This document shows, piece after piece, positions 29,798 to 42,244 of a stretch of 64,000 nucleotides of DNA (positions within the stretch are counted from its first letter, which is position 1; every line of letters starts with the position of its first letter). Both the position numbers and the translations under genes were made by a program. The DNA is from Orientallactaga sibirica (Eukaryota; Chordata; Mammalia; Rodentia; Dipodidae). Location: contig JAEOAD010002183.1 in the NCBI GenBank assembly GCA_036365145.1, positions 124,001-188,000 on the forward strand, written 5' to 3'. Under the pieces are notes generated by a model, which had not been told where the DNA came from, did no database searches, and was given only the letters and a program-made list of their open reading frames with translations.

Positions 29798-31064
29798 TTC
29801 TGAGCACAACAAAAAAGAATTTGGCATGTGATGAACCTTATAATATTGAAGTGGCATTAGGTGACTACAAAGGAAACAGAGCATTGACTGTGACTGTGGT
29901 GTTTTAGAGAAAGTATTCAGGAGACCAAAAATAGGTTGAATTAGGTAGTTTTGGTCAGAGGCCAAAAGAGCAGTTGGGAATTGAGAAAGCCCTGGTCTCC
30001 TATGATGTAGTACTGATGGAGGGGGGCATAGCCACCAGATGATAAAGGGAAGACAGTTTTGATGGCAGATTGCATATAGATGCTCCACAGTCCTCTTCCT
30101 TTATAACTTGAATATTTCCTCCACATTTGGTTCTCTACACCTCTTAATGTTGTAGAGGGTTACAGAATTTAAAGGTGTCAATAAAATAAGTGAATATATT
30201 TCCAGAGCACAGCACAGCACAGTAAAATATATGCAAATGAAACCACAAGTATGCAAATGGAAGAACCTGGATGAAATGATACATCTTAAGTAAAATGGCT
30301 AACATGGTTTGCAAGGGCCATGCCAGCTACATGCTAATGAATTAATTCTCTTCTTGCAGTGAATAACTTCTGATTTGGGACACTTCAATAAATAGTCAAA
30401 GTTTAGCCTCTTTCGGTTTTTCTGTACAATCCCCTCCATGTTCTACATGGCAGCCAGCCTCCAGTGATTATTAAATAAGTCTAATGAAATAAAAGCTTTT
30501 TCTCATCTATCTAGCATTATGCAAATTATTCCTAATCTTTTGTGTCTCTGGAAGCTCTGCTTGTGATTCCCAGTGGAACTGAGATTGGAAACTTCACAAG
30601 TAAAACAAAAAAGAACTTTTCTATTTCACTTCTGTAAAGCAAGAACCCCACTTGTGAATAAAAACACTTTGAGTTAGGGTAGAGGAAACAGACAAGTCTT
30701 TCAGACACATGGAGTTCAAATATCACCACACCCTGGATGTCCAATCTTCTCTGAACGTCTTATGTAAATTCAGAAGTCTTTGTATATTCTTAATGTGAAG
30801 TTCAACTTCACAGTTGATTTCAAATATCTCTGTCAGGGTTTCAACTGTGTCATGAGTGGCCCCGTTCACTCTTTTCCTCCCTCCCATGATTCTCACCTAC
30901 ATGAAGCCATAACCTCCACTAGTAATCCTCTCATTCAGATATACCCGTTCATGGCTATTCTAGAACTTTCCCTTTATCTTGATTCTACATGCCAACTGGA
31001 GTGAGGGAGGAGTCTCTTAATCTTTCTGCACTGACAATTTTGAATCTATTTTAATCTCCTGAAT
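29798..31064. other. Unassigned intergenic sequence
   Basis: About 1.27 kb with no repeat, RNA or exon recognised. Confidence 0.35.
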
Positions 31065-31185
31065 CTTCACTTGAGTGTCTATAAATTGTGGGTGCCACCT
31101 GTTTAACTACCCCACCGGATTGTTCTGAAGACTGCATATCATATTGCCTGTAAAAGCATTTTTAAATGTGTTAAATTGTTGTGAG
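31065..31185 (-). repeat. Possible MIR relic, antisense
   Basis: TTGTTCTGAAGACTGCATAT and CTGTAAAAGCATTTTTAAAT resemble the inverted MIR 3' half. Weak. Confidence 0.4.
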
Positions 31186-31649
31186 TAGAAAGTCATCATT
31201 ATTTTTAGACTTGACATTTTCTTCACTCTCTAAGGATATCCCCTCTTAGGAAGGAAAGCTACTGTGATTTCTCTCCGAATGGGGCATTTGTGAGTGGGAA
31301 GAGGCCTCCACTTGACTTCTATGTCTTCTTCAGGAACCATTCCTTCATTTCCTTTTCTTCAGAGCTGAGAGTCCACAAAGTTCTGTTCATACTCATTAGT
31401 TCTCTTTCCTTACCATCCGTGTGTGCCTCACCACTTCACTAACCCTGAAATGCTCTGCAGAGGACAGCAGCAGTTGGCAAGTTGGCCATTCTACCATTGC
31501 AACGAACTCCTTTCCTTCTGTTAACTCCATCTCTTTTCCCTTGCTTCTCCATCACATTCTCCTCCCCAGGGTTCTCTTCAAGTGTCTGCATAACTCTGAC
31601 ATTCCTGATGAGTGCAGGGGTCACCAGCTCATTCTGAGCACTTCTTCCT
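31186..31649. other. Unassigned intergenic sequence
   Basis: Nothing recognised. Confidence 0.35.
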
Positions 31650-31830
31650 CTCCAGAACTTGACCTTTCCCATCTCATCCTCACCACAATCCTGTGAGATA
31701 GACATTTCTTATCTTCATTTTACCAATAAAGAAAGAGAGGCCGTGGGAGGACACAAGGGGACAAGATCACATAACTCATGAACCATGAAGCTGGAATTAA
31801 ATATTTGGTCCTCACTCTGCAGAGCCACAC
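31650..31830 (+). repeat. MIR SINE relic
   Basis: TCACCACAATCCTGTGAGAT, CTTCATTTTACCAATAAAGA and AAGATCACATAACTCATGAA keep MIR order. Confidence 0.65.
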
Positions 31831-31859
31831 TGTTTCCTCTTTGTTCAGATTTTACGAGT

Positions 31860-32010
31860 TCCTACTTTGGTTTTGTCACATATTTGCTGTAATTGGATCC
31901 TAGATTAATTCTCTGAAGATCCATTCCTTCATCTGTAAAATGAAGATAATCATAACATAGACTTGTTAGGGTTGTTGTGAGGGTTTCATTACATAATGCT
32001 TTTGAACTTC
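31860..32010 (-). repeat. MIR SINE relic, antisense
   Basis: Inverted MIR core: TTCCTTCATCTGTAAAATGA, AGATAATCATAACATAGAC, AGGGTTGTTGTGAGGGTTTC. It lies close to an oppositely oriented MIR. Confidence 0.7.
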
Positions 32011-32655
32011 TAGGCCACTTATTGCTGTGTTCACACCACTGTCTCTTATCCTGGAGCACATTCACACAGTTCCCAGCAGCACCTACATATGAGAATGTGC
32101 CACTCTCTATACCCGCCCACACTTTCCTGCCAAGCATATTTCTACTTCCTGGCTGGATTTACTCCCTACAGCCCAGATCATCTCAGATGTGACAAACTTG
32201 TAACAGAACTCACCCACACCCTTCTGAAAGCTATTTCTTCTCGGAATTCCCTAGAATAGGGACCAGCATGAACATTTCAGTCATGAACTTGGGCTTAAAA
32301 AAAATTTTTTTTTACTCCACTGATTCTCCAATCTCACTCTTTCTGAATATTCAACCAGTCACTTCATATTTCCTCCCAAACAGCTTCCAAGTCATCCAAC
32401 CTCTTCTGGGAGTTCCCTGCATCACTGCTGGTTCAATCTCTCCTTTAAAAAATTGATATTTTATACATTATAGCTTTGCACAAATCTTGATTTTTAAATA
32501 CTTATATTACTGGAGTTTTAGTCACCCCCTTAAATTTTGTACCTGAAATGAGCATCCCTCTACCTCACCCTGTTCCCAGCATTGCTGCCAGTTTGTATCC
32601 CAGTGCTGTCTCCTACAGTAACCTGCCAGAATTCTCTTTATAAAACATAGAGCCC
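32011..32655. other. Unassigned intergenic sequence
   Basis: Nothing recognised. Confidence 0.35.
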
Positions 32656-32800
32656 CCCACATGTGGTGGTGCAAACCTTTAATCCCAGCACTTGGGAGGC
32701 TGAGGTAGGAGGATCACTGTAAGTTCTAGGCCAGCCTGAGACTAATTCCAGGTCATCCTTGGATAGAGCAAGACCCTATCTTGAAAAGCTAAACCATCTC
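32656..32800 (+). repeat. B1 SINE
   Basis: CATGTGGTGGTGCAAACCTT, TCCCAGCACTTGGGAGGCTG, CCAGGTCATCCTTGG. A short deletion removes the 'actacatagt' segment. Confidence 0.85.
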
Positions 32801-32986
32801 CCTTCTAAAAAAAAAAATTGTGCGTGACTCAAATGCCTTCCATGGCTCCCCAAGCCTGGCAGCTCTATGCCACCATCATCCATCCCCATGGCCCCTGGGA
32901 GACGATGCCTCCAGCACTAGGAACCAGGTCTTGTCTCTGCAGGTGACCCTGCTTTCATATCCATGCCTTTGCAAATATGACAAGTG

Positions 32987-33010
32987 ATTTTTTTTTTTTT
33001 TTTTTTTTTT
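32987..33010. repeat. Poly(T) tract
   Basis: About 23 T's. No attached SINE is evident on either side. Confidence 0.9.
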
Positions 33011-33284
33011 GCTATCCTTTAGTAACCTTGGATGGTCAGAAAGTGCAAATGGCTGAATGTTTATGCTTTCACTGATAAAACTCAAATTTCATGTAGATTT
33101 TATTAAAATACCTCTAAAATTTATTGCACATCTCTGCAGTTTTCCACATAGCACTTTCATAACTGAAATGTTCTTGATGGCCCAGCTTCATCATTGTAAG
33201 CATCAGGCCTAACTTTACTGTAAAATCCAGCTATGCCAACCTCAGGAGCCACTGGGATCCATGAGTCAGTGCTCTGGGCATTTT

Positions 33285-33595
33285 CCCCAAAATTCATATT
33301 CTGGTGTCCTCACCCCCAAAGGATAGTAACAGGGGTGAGAACTTTGGGCTCTGCTCACATGACTAGGATTAATACTCTCATGATACAGGCCTGAGGGAGC
33401 TTGTTCACCCCATTTAATCATGTGAGGACATAGGTGGATGCCTCTGAACTAGAAGACAGGCCCTCACCAGATCCCACATCTGTTGCTGTCTTCTTGTGCA
33501 GGCTACCCTCTAGAACTGTCAGTGGCATGTTTCTGTTACTGATAAGTCACCCAGTTTATGGTATTTTGTTACAGCAGCCAGAATGTACTAAATCA
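33285..33595 (+). repeat. Old MaLR LTR (MLT1/MST-like)
   Basis: AAAATTCATATTCTGGTGTC, CCCCCAAAGGATAGTAACAG, AATCATGTGAGGACATAGGT, CACCCAGTTTATGGTATTTT and CAGCAGCCAGAATGTACTAA follow the MLT1/MST LTR order. It predates the rodent-specific LTRs. Confidence 0.75.
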
Positions 33596-33596
33596 A

Positions 33597-33971
33597 TGTA
33601 TTAGATACTTTTGCATTGCTGTGACCAAATACCTGACAAGGAGCAACTTAAGGAAGGAAGGGTTTATTTCAGCTTACAGTTCAAGGTTATAGTCAATTAC
33701 AAAGAGGAAGGCATGGTGGCAGAATCTTGAGGACCCTGGTCAGTCCGTCCATAGTGAGGAAGCAGAGGGATGAACGCTGAAGCTCAGCTTGCTTTCTCCT
33801 TTTTATTCAGTCCAGAGCTCTCGGCCATGGAATGATAACACCCACATTAAAGATGTATCCTTCCACTTCAATTAATCTAATCTAGAAAGTCCCTCACAGA
33901 TATTCCCACAGATTTGTTCCTATGGTAATTACAAATCCTATCAAGTTGACAACCTGAGATTAACTATCATA
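33597..33971 (-). repeat. ERVL/MaLR-type LTR, antisense
   Basis: It starts TGTATTAGATACTTTTGCAT and ends CAAGTTGACAACCTGAGATTAACTATCATA-like, the inverted ends of an ERVL-class LTR. It abuts the 3' end of the MLT1-like LTR. Confidence 0.65.
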
Positions 33972-33994
33972 GACAGCTTCCCCTTAAAACTCAT

Positions 33995-34338
33995 TGTGGT
34001 GGCTTGATTCAGAGGTCCCCCATAAACTCATGTGTTCTGAATACTTGATCCTCAGCTGGTGGTCCTTTGGCAGGGAGGCCTTACTGGAAGAAGTGAAGTG
34101 TGTTGTTGGGGATAGGCTTAGGGCTGCTATAGCCAGCTCCCCACCCTGTTGTAACTCAGTTCACTCTCCTGCTGCTGTTTTTCACCTGCTGTGGCAGAGC
34201 TGATGTCCAGTCTCTGATCCACCATCTTTTCCTGCCATCATCGAGCTTACCCTTGAGACTGTAAGCCAAAATAATGTTTTCCTCCCATTAGCTGATTTCG
34301 GTGGGATGTTTTGTCCCAGCAACAGAAAGGTAAGCACA
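33995..34338 (+). repeat. MaLR-type LTR (same family as 2096-2425)
   Basis: Opens TGTGGTGGCTTGATTCAGAG, contains CATAAACTCATGTGTTCTGA, CTCCTGCTGCTGTTTTTCAC and GAGACTGTAAGCCAAAATAA, and ends GTAAGCACA. The target duplication is not visible. Confidence 0.8.
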
Positions 34339-35269
34339 GCCCTTCCTTATTCATGATATATAATCCATCTTGCTCCATGCTGTGTTGTAGTTTTCCAGTC
34401 AGGGTCTTGCTTCTCCTGACCTCTGTTCTCCACTGACACTGGCGCTGATGTGTACTATTCATCCCAATTGCTTGGCCTGTTTGCATTTCCCTTTGACCAT
34501 ATCACTGCAACCTTAGCTCTGCTCTCTGTCACTCTTTCTCTCACTCATTCTGCCATCCAGGTAACTTTCTTTTTATTGATACTGTCAGGGCATCATAATT
34601 TCTACATGAGCCAGCCCAAGCCTGCATTCTCTTCTGCTCTGCTAAATCACTCATTCATTTTATTCTCAATCTTTGTATCTTTATCTCTTCTCATTTTCTT
34701 TTACTTTTGAGTTTGCCATTGTTCTGGTTGGTTGACAGGTTCTGGGTAGTTATTCAGTTATGCCATGTAACCCACAGGATGACTCTCAAGCAATGTCATT
34801 TACCCATCTAGGGAATCATGATTCAGACTCCCATGCTCCTTAGAAAATGCCAAAACTACTGAGTGAGGCAGAGTAGAAAGACATGGAAGGGTGATGTGTT
34901 GTCAGTGCGTGAGATTCTCAGAGGGAAGAGTTGCTGAAACTCACATTTGCTTAAGCAAACTCCCTCTCATTAGCCCTCTCCTTAAAACAGGCAAAAATAA
35001 AGACTTATATTTCACATTGCTCCCTGAAATCTCATTTTGAATGCATTAAAGGGATCCACTGAGTGACGTGTTAATTTTTGTTGAGATTGCTTATAAATTA
35101 TAGAAAATATTCATTGGCTTTACTGAATGAGGCAAGGGAACACTAATAAATTATAAAACTCAGTGGGTGCTTCAAACAACTGGGCAACACAGAAACTGCT
35201 CAAAGCAAGAATGTTAAATAGATCTTCAGCTGGTAACTGAGATATTCACAAAATGGAAAGAGTTATATT
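34339..35269. other. Unassigned intergenic sequence
   Basis: Nothing recognised on either strand. Confidence 0.35.
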
Positions 35270-35412
35270 TACTGCCCAGTGCTCAGGAGCTGAGGCAAGA
35301 AGATCATGAGCCCTGCACGGTAGACCCTGTCCAAAAAAAAAAAAAAAAAAAAAAGAAAGGCAGGGAAGGAAAGAAGAAAGGAAGAAAAGAAGAAAAGAAG
35401 AACAGAGGGAGA
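35270..35412 (+). repeat. B1 fragment with expanded purine tail
   Basis: A degraded B1 piece (CAGTGCTCAGGAGCTGAGGC, TAGACCCTGTCC) followed by A22 and then AAAG/AGAA-rich purines, a typical microsatellite born from a SINE tail. Confidence 0.65.
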
Positions 35413-37868
35413 GAGGGATGGAGGGAAGAGAAGTGGGAATTATGTTAAATTTTTGGCCATTATATCCTCCTTAAAATAAATTTAAGAAGTAGAGGCTAGA
35501 AGAGGAGGAATAGTTCTTCTAGCTATTGTTCAGTCCCCCTGGCCTGCTTTATGTGCCCCTGGCAGGGAGGAAATGTGAAATAATGAAATTAGCACGGCCG
35601 GGCAGACCCAGGTATAGGCCCAGCCTCATTTACTTGGGTATGCCATGGCAATGCTGTGAGCCTGACCCAAGGCCACTGAGATATCGTTCCTTTTTCTCTG
35701 GAGAGACAATAGGAAGCACATACGGGGCCTTGAGCTGTGGGGGCATGGTGAATCCTCACATTCACCTCATCTGCACCAGGGCCAGGACCGTTGTTGCCCA
35801 TATTTTCCAAGTGACTTCTTTTGAAAAAGTTGACTTATTAAACTGTCTTTCCTTTCCTGTTAGTTCCAGAGGGAAGCAGATTGTGAAGACTCAGGAAGCA
35901 GTGAGGGACTGAGTTGGGGGCATCTGGAGGATGCTTGTAGAGACAGATGAAGAGCTCAGATTGGGATGGTGGGCACCCCGCAGGGGACTTAATGGGTGGA
36001 GGGAATGGTTTGTTTTCTGTAGGTAGATGTGGAGGAGGCACTGCTGTGGGTGACAGGGATGTGGTTAACTGAACGTGGCAGAAAGGACAGTTTCTCTCAT
36101 TGTGACATGGAAAGCCATTGCTAACCTGGCCTAGGATATTTCCAAAAGCTATAAGCAGGAACAAACCCATGAAACTGGTTTCCTATGGAAGGACATAGAC
36201 ATAAAAAGCAGTTTCCATAGAAAACCAGTGAAACAAAAACAACACAGCCTTGGGGCTCCTGGTCAACTCAGCTAGTGAGAGCTTTGTGAAGTGTTTGACT
36301 TTCAGTCTCTGGCCATCTGGGAAGAGCAGTGAGAGCCAGGGAGTGGCAGCTGTCTGAAAGGGATGACACTCCTCTCCCAGACCTCCTCTCTCCCTGCACT
36401 GACCCTGCTGGCCCCAGGCTCAGTGCTGTGCTGAGGTCGTTTCTCTCAAGTCTCCAATGGTCAGTAACCCATTCTGAAAAACCAGAGCTTCATTGTGTTA
36501 GTTAAAGCAAGATTATTAATTAATTTATTCTAAATTCATTACTTTACTACCAACTTCAAGCATAACAATCTTGGAACTGGAATAAGTGTTTATATACTGT
36601 TACTAAAAATAAATTATGGCACATTAAAAAAATCTTGAGTTTCTTACATTCTGAGACATCCCTCATCTCATAATTAAGCCACATTCATGAAGCAAATTGG
36701 AAAGAGGGAATATGAGGTCTCCCGGCACCTAAGCCTTTTCTGAAGAAACCTCTTAGCTGGCTCTGACCCCTGAACCAGCTCACCCCTGTGCTTCTTCAAA
36801 GATACAAGGCCCCCTCAGGGCTGGTGAGCTTCACTGTGAACAATGGTCTCTTGAACAGGATGGTGGGGGCATCAGAACTGCCCAGTAAGACTCTTTCTCC
36901 GCAAGGCTGATTCATAGCACTGTGCTCTCAGGTGGCTAGCCTGCTGCTGTTCGTGGGATGTAAACCCATCAGAGCTCATTGTCTTTCCTTAAATCTCTCC
37001 CAACCATCTGATTCCTGGAGGTTAAAATGCTGGAAACTGCACACAGTACAGCCGTCTTCGGGAAACACCTTTAGACATTTGTAGTTTAGAGGAACTTGGG
37101 CAAAGGCAAATCTCTCCAAATAAATGCCATCATCATCATCATCATCATGAATCACGATGTTATAAAATTGGCTCGACATTTTTGAGACTGAAAGTTTTGC
37201 CTGAAATAAACTGTGAAAATGAAGCAACTTATTCAAGCATGCAGATATAACTAATAGTATTAAACCATTTGCTCAATGTGTACTTTTTTTGGTTTACTTT
37301 TTGAACCAGGGTTCTCTTTTGACTATGCTCTGACTCTGTGGAGTATACTTGATAAGAGGCTCTTGAGCTCTCCCCCTCCCTGCCTGCCTTGCTCCATATA
37401 CCATGCTACCAGGTGCTCACAGGCAGCTGGAAGTTGGACAGGGTGGCTGAGTCTGGGAGAGGAGGAGGGTCAACTTTTTTAATTCAGTGAGTCAAGGTGA
37501 TTTAAGTTACCACTGAGTGAGATTGTTCTATAATAGAAACATGCACTGGAATCTCTTGTCTCAGCTCTCTGCCATTACTTTGAAGATATCAGTAAGATCA
37601 ACCGAAGCCAAAAAATCCCAAGTAGAACATTACTCCTCTCCTTGAGAGGATCAAAGAAGGTCTCTTGAGAGTAGGAAAGAGTTCATGTCTACTTTTGGTT
37701 TTAAAAATAACACTTACAAAATATGGCAAAATGATACCCAATAACAAACATATATTCCTGATTAAAATGTGTAATGCACTTAATATGTATGGGTATTCAT
37801 ACACATGAATACTCATACATGTTATCAGAATCATGTTCATATCTGCTATGCTCACAATGATAGTTAAA
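35413..37868. other. Long unassigned sequence without obvious young repeats
   Basis: About 2.4 kb, the longest stretch in the window without a SINE or LTR that I can name. It includes a (TCA)n run at 37125-37148 and an uninterrupted 128-codon frame at 35526-35912 with no known domain. The low repeat load makes it a candidate for conserved non-coding DNA. Confidence 0.4.
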
Positions 37869-37960
37869 AATTTGAGGAATTGGGCTGGGGAGATGGGTAA
37901 GCAGTTAAGACTGCTTGGTGCTCAAGCCTCGAGGGCCTCGTGGTCTGGAGATCACAGAGT
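37869..37960 (+). repeat. B2-like SINE head fragment, doubtful
   Basis: GGGCTGGGGAGATGGGTAAG, then CAGTTAAGACTGCTTGG resembles the SINE head. The body is not recognisable. Confidence 0.45.
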
Positions 37961-38212
37961 TTGGACTTCTAGGCCAATATAAAATGCTTTCATAAATGGT
38001 TGCCTTAGACATCAATCTTCCCTCTAGCCCACCCTGAAGCCTGAAGTGGAGGCTGGTGGGTAAAGGATTTGGTTTCCTTATTCAATGTGCAACTATATGA
38101 CTAAATCATCCACAACCCACCTGGATAGGGAGAACACCTAAGTGGGGATTTATTCTTTGCCTGATGCCTTTTGTAGCAGTTTGTGACTCATTTTTATCAA
38201 GTCTAGACATAG

Positions 38213-38236
38213 GGTTTTTTTTTTTTTTTTTTTTTC
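38213..38236. repeat. Poly(T) tract
   Basis: About 23 T's. Confidence 0.9.
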
Positions 38237-39217
38237 ATGTGCTGTGGAGTCTCAGTGCCTGTAACACAAGCCTGTTTAATCATTAGATTTTGGAAGAATT
38301 TGATAGGGGTCATAGGAAATCTCTCTCCTTGTCTGTTAATGGCAATTTATGGACTTACTATGAGCAATATGCATTGCAAAGGACCAAAAGCTCCCCCGCC
38401 CCCAGCTATGATTCAGCCCTATAACGTGAAAGCCCAGAACCAGCCCGATAGTTTAATCAGAGACATGTGAGTATTATTTGTGGATGGCTGCCTCATCAAT
38501 TTTCATCTGGGAGTTGAAATGGACTCTGAAGCAGATATGGCATTAATTACCAGGGAAATTGGTTGCAATATGCCTTGAGGTAAAATTCTTCTGATGGGAA
38601 TCTGAGATGGAAAGAAAGCCAAATTATAAAAGGATGATTTACTGGAAAAGGAAAATGTATGCATCACTATCACTGCTTAGCAAAGAAAAAGGAGCTGATA
38701 AACCAGAAAGACTATGGAATGACTGAAAAGGAAAAAAACTCCCTAGGACTCTCTCAAAAAATGATTTATTCTTAGTCGGAATGCATTATCTTTCCCCAGA
38801 TGCATACGACATTTTCCAGGAGTGTCCTTCAATTAAAAGGCAAGTGAGCATTAATAATAGTTGGCAGCATCCCTATTTCCTTCTAGATTGAAATGTACTT
38901 TACTAAGGACTGAATAAAGAGCATCTAGGGATACCAAAGTTAAAATCCATTTTGGTAGTTATGGTATTTGATGTTGTATAAATTTTCTTGTTATAATGTC
39001 ATGTTTTTTTTTTCCCTAAAGATTTAAAAGTTTTCTTAGCTAGTATCTCATTGTTTTAAATCACTGAATCTTGATGAGTTAAACTATGGATGTCACAGTA
39101 GTGATGACAATCCTCAATTTACTGTGTTGAACATAAGACCCTGGAAGCTTAAGTGAGCATCCTCCCCTTTATAAAAAGCAACACCTTGAATGTAACATAA
39201 AGGAGGTTAATGAAAAA
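38237..39217. other. Unassigned sequence, possible conserved non-coding element
   Basis: No repeat family recognised. 38320-38590 contains homeodomain-type TAATGGCAATTTATG and CATTAATTACCAG motifs in sequence without obvious decay features. This is suggestive only. Confidence 0.35.
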
Positions 39218-39355
39218 ATACCAGGTGTGATAAACTGTGGCACTCAGGGAGCTGAAGCAGGAGGATCCTCATCTGAAGGCATCAGCTTAGACTAAATAGC
39301 CAGATTGAAGCCAATCTGGGCTAATGTGGAGATCCTGTATCAAAAACTATAAGAA
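39218..39355 (+). repeat. Old B1/proto-B1-like SINE
   Basis: CAGGTGTGATAAACTGTGGC, ACTCAGGGAGCTGAAGCAGG, ATCCTGTATCAAAAACTA keep a degraded B1 order with an A-rich tail. Confidence 0.5.
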
Positions 39356-40592
39356 AAAAAAAATAAGGAAGATGAGAACATGGGGGAAAACAAAACAAAA
39401 CAAATAAATAGCTCTTAATAAGTAACAGTTTATTCTGGAACCAAATGTAAGTGACCAATGCCCAGGAACCTAGATTTACCAAAAATTCCATGTGCCAATA
39501 TGTTAACAAATTCATGAAGATTTTATAATAACAGAAACAAAGAAAGTCAATTCAAAATGCTTTTCAAATACATTGGTGGAAATAACAGGCTGGTTACATA
39601 CAGCAAAGTATATTTGGAGAGACCTATGATGACCTAATGCCATTCTTAGGGTGGGTGTCAACTAGGGGTCTGTTCACACATTCCAAAGGATTTGCTTAAT
39701 AGTCATGGATGTTGGGTCAGGCACAGAGGTGGGCAATAAATCACGATTAAAGGGGCTGAAATAACCCAAGATAATTGACTCTGGACCTGCAACATTCCAA
39801 CTCCTCACAATCACTGAAGTTCTAATCAGTCAGTCCTATAGGATTTTTGATGTAGGTGCTGTTGCTTTCTGGGAACTTCATGAGGAGGGGAGAGGAAGAG
39901 GAAAAGGGAAAAAAGAAAAAAAAAACTACTAGCTGGCAATTAACACTCCCTCCATCTCACACAGAAAGAGGTCAGCTGTGTTTTTCTAACAACTGGAGTA
40001 GGCTAACCTGCACCCATGCAGAAACAGAAGGTGAAGGAGTGCCCTTGTGGTGCAGATACATAGCAGCACAATACTGAGGGGGACAGCCAGGCCACTTACT
40101 CCCCACCTTCTCTCTGCTGCTTCTCAGCTATAGGTGACTTTAGCCTTGGCCTCTGTGGGGCAGTTTCATCATCAGTGTAAGCAGAAAAGCATAAAAGTGT
40201 TTGCAATTATCTTGAAAAATACATGCAGAAGTTGCAAATACTACTGAACATAGATATAACAGAAACTTCTGGAGTGCAGGGAAAATGAATAGTCCTGAAA
40301 CCAGCTGCAAGAATGGGATCTGGGGAGAGGACAGGTGTGCTCAGCTGGGAGACAAGGATTCCTGATCCTGGAACAATATACACTATGAGAGGAGCGGATA
40401 GCCACAAAGGTGTCACCCAGTTGTCTGGAGCTCAACTGAAGCCTTCACATGTGCAGCAAAATGTGTTTTCCTTACGTATTTCCATTCTTCACACAGTATC
40501 AGGGAAACAGGTAAGTAAGAAGATGTTGAGTGATAGAGCCACTGTGGACACTGGAGCTAACATTTTCCTGGTTTGTGTGTTTTTCAGCACTC
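39356..40592. other. Unassigned intergenic sequence
   Basis: Nothing firmly recognised. A possible MIR scrap lies near 40110-40190. Confidence 0.35.
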
Positions 40593-42000
40593 TGTGTTGT
40601 GGTTTGAATGTGAAACGTCCCCAAAGGCTCATGTGCTTGAACATTTGATCCCCAGCTGGTGGCATTGTTTGGGAAGGTTTGGAACACTAGAAGATGGAGA
40701 TATCCTGGAAAAGTGGATCACAGGGAGAAAGTTTTGAGGTGATATTGAAGGAGAAATAGGAAAAAGCTAGCTTCTTTCAGACCGGTTCAGTTAGGAACAA
40801 AGGCTGAGAGAGAACCAATGCCACCCACTTTAGCTGAATGGAACTCCGATCTGATCAAGACTCATCTACAACAGCTGCAGTGCCCTCTGCTGCCCATAGT
40901 CTAGCTGGCTTCCTACATGGTTCCCTTCACGATCCAGGAGGGCCCTTTTGACTCTACACACTAATCGGTCTTCCTCTTTACGTACCTGAAAGAATCCATT
41001 TTCAATCCACTATAAAGGCTGTTTTCAGACTTCCCTCTCTCTCTTTCTCTTTCTCTCTGTGTTCCTCCTTGGCCTACCCTTTGCTGCTTGGATACACACG
41101 AGTCTAGCTGCCTCCCCCACCCCCCAAGCCTAGCTGCATGAGGGGAGAACAAACTACTGTTGCTTGGTTAGTTTTTCACTTGTCTCTGCTTTATACTTTG
41201 GGGTAACTTCTCACTTTAATCACATGTATGATTTTTCTCTGGTCTCTGAATCTACCATGTGCGTATTTCCCTGACATTCTATATCTACCACACAGGTGCT
41301 TTCCCTAACTCTGGGCCTGCTACCTGTGTAATTTCTTTGAACTAGGAACAAACATGGTTATAACTCACTTTAATACCCATTTCTCACTGCCTGGCACTCT
41401 CTCCTAATCTCAAACCATCACAACTTTTAACTTTTTTCCATGGAGAAGTTCAAGCTGCATGCTGTGCCTTGCATATGTGATTCTTCTAAATCTCTCTACT
41501 TAGGTCTAAATTTCAATGCATTTGTGGTCTGCCCCAGCCATTTCTCTTAAATAAATCTCAAAGACTGTGCTATGTTTTCCACATGAGTGCATGTTTCCTA
41601 CTTTCCACGTGTTTATGGCTTTGTTCTAGCTTCTTCTCAGATCCCAGTTTCCCTTAAATAAATCCCACAATTTGTGATTCCTCCCTAAATAAACTTAATT
41701 TATATTTATCTTTCTTAGGTCCATTTTTATCATTTCATTTTTTACAAATGGAACAATACACATACTTAGGGTTCATAAGCTTAGGGGACCCCTGCTGAAC
41801 CCCAAAATTGTGCATCAATATAGTCCAGGCCCTAGCTATTCCCTCTGCATCCTGCCTGCCAATGTGATGAACTGGCCCATCATGCCTTCTCCACCACAAC
41901 ACTGCCTCTTGAAACTGTAAGCCAAAATAAAAAATCTCATTCCTTACCTAAGTTGCTCCTGGTCAGGTGTTTGTTCACAGCAATGGGAAAGCAATGATGA
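40593..42000 (+). repeat. MaLR/ORR1-like LTR split by an LTR insertion
   Basis: The left part (40593-40745) starts TGTGTTGTGGTTTGAATGTG and has ATCCCCAGCTGGTGGCATTG. The right part (41822-42000) has GTGATGAACTGGCCCATCAT, GAAACTGTAAGCCAAAATAA and TGCTCCTGGTCAGGTG. Removing 40746-41821 rejoins the two in natural order. Confidence 0.85.
40746..41817 (+). repeat. Solo LTR, family A (copy 2), nested in a MaLR LTR
   Basis: It runs from TGAAGGAGAAATAGG to TTGTGCATCA (1072 bp) with a 4-bp duplication atat at 40742-40745 and 41818-41821. It aligns with 11710-13530, including the shared CTCTGCTTTAT...TTTGGGGTAACTTCTCAC segment and a near-identical CCACAATTTGTGAT segment. It has a TATA-like CCACTATAAAGG near 41007-41020. 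No internal viral genes. Confidence 0.88.
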
Positions 42001-42244
42001 ACTTCATAAGCCTGGAATTCTTCAGATGATTCACAGGAATGATAGGATGAATTTTCCACTAACCAGGTATGTTGGCACTCAGAACAAATTAAGTATGATT
42101 GAAAATACCATGGGGATTTGGCTTCTGTCTTCTCTCTTATCTACTATAGTGGATGAAAATCAATACTCATTGAATCTATTAAGTGCACCCCCTTTCTGGT
42201 GACCAGTTTTCTCATTCAAGACAGAAAAATCTGGAAGTAAATAA

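Noticed and set aside
32876..33085. 69-codon minus frame with a poly-Lys run
   Set aside because: The Lys run is the reversed poly(T) tract; no other support.
33995..34338. Target duplication for this MaLR LTR
   Set aside because: The flanks ctcat and gccct do not match, so no insertion footprint can be claimed.
35526..35912. 128-codon frame as a gene
   Set aside because: No recognisable domain or splice context; kept only as part of a low-repeat interval.
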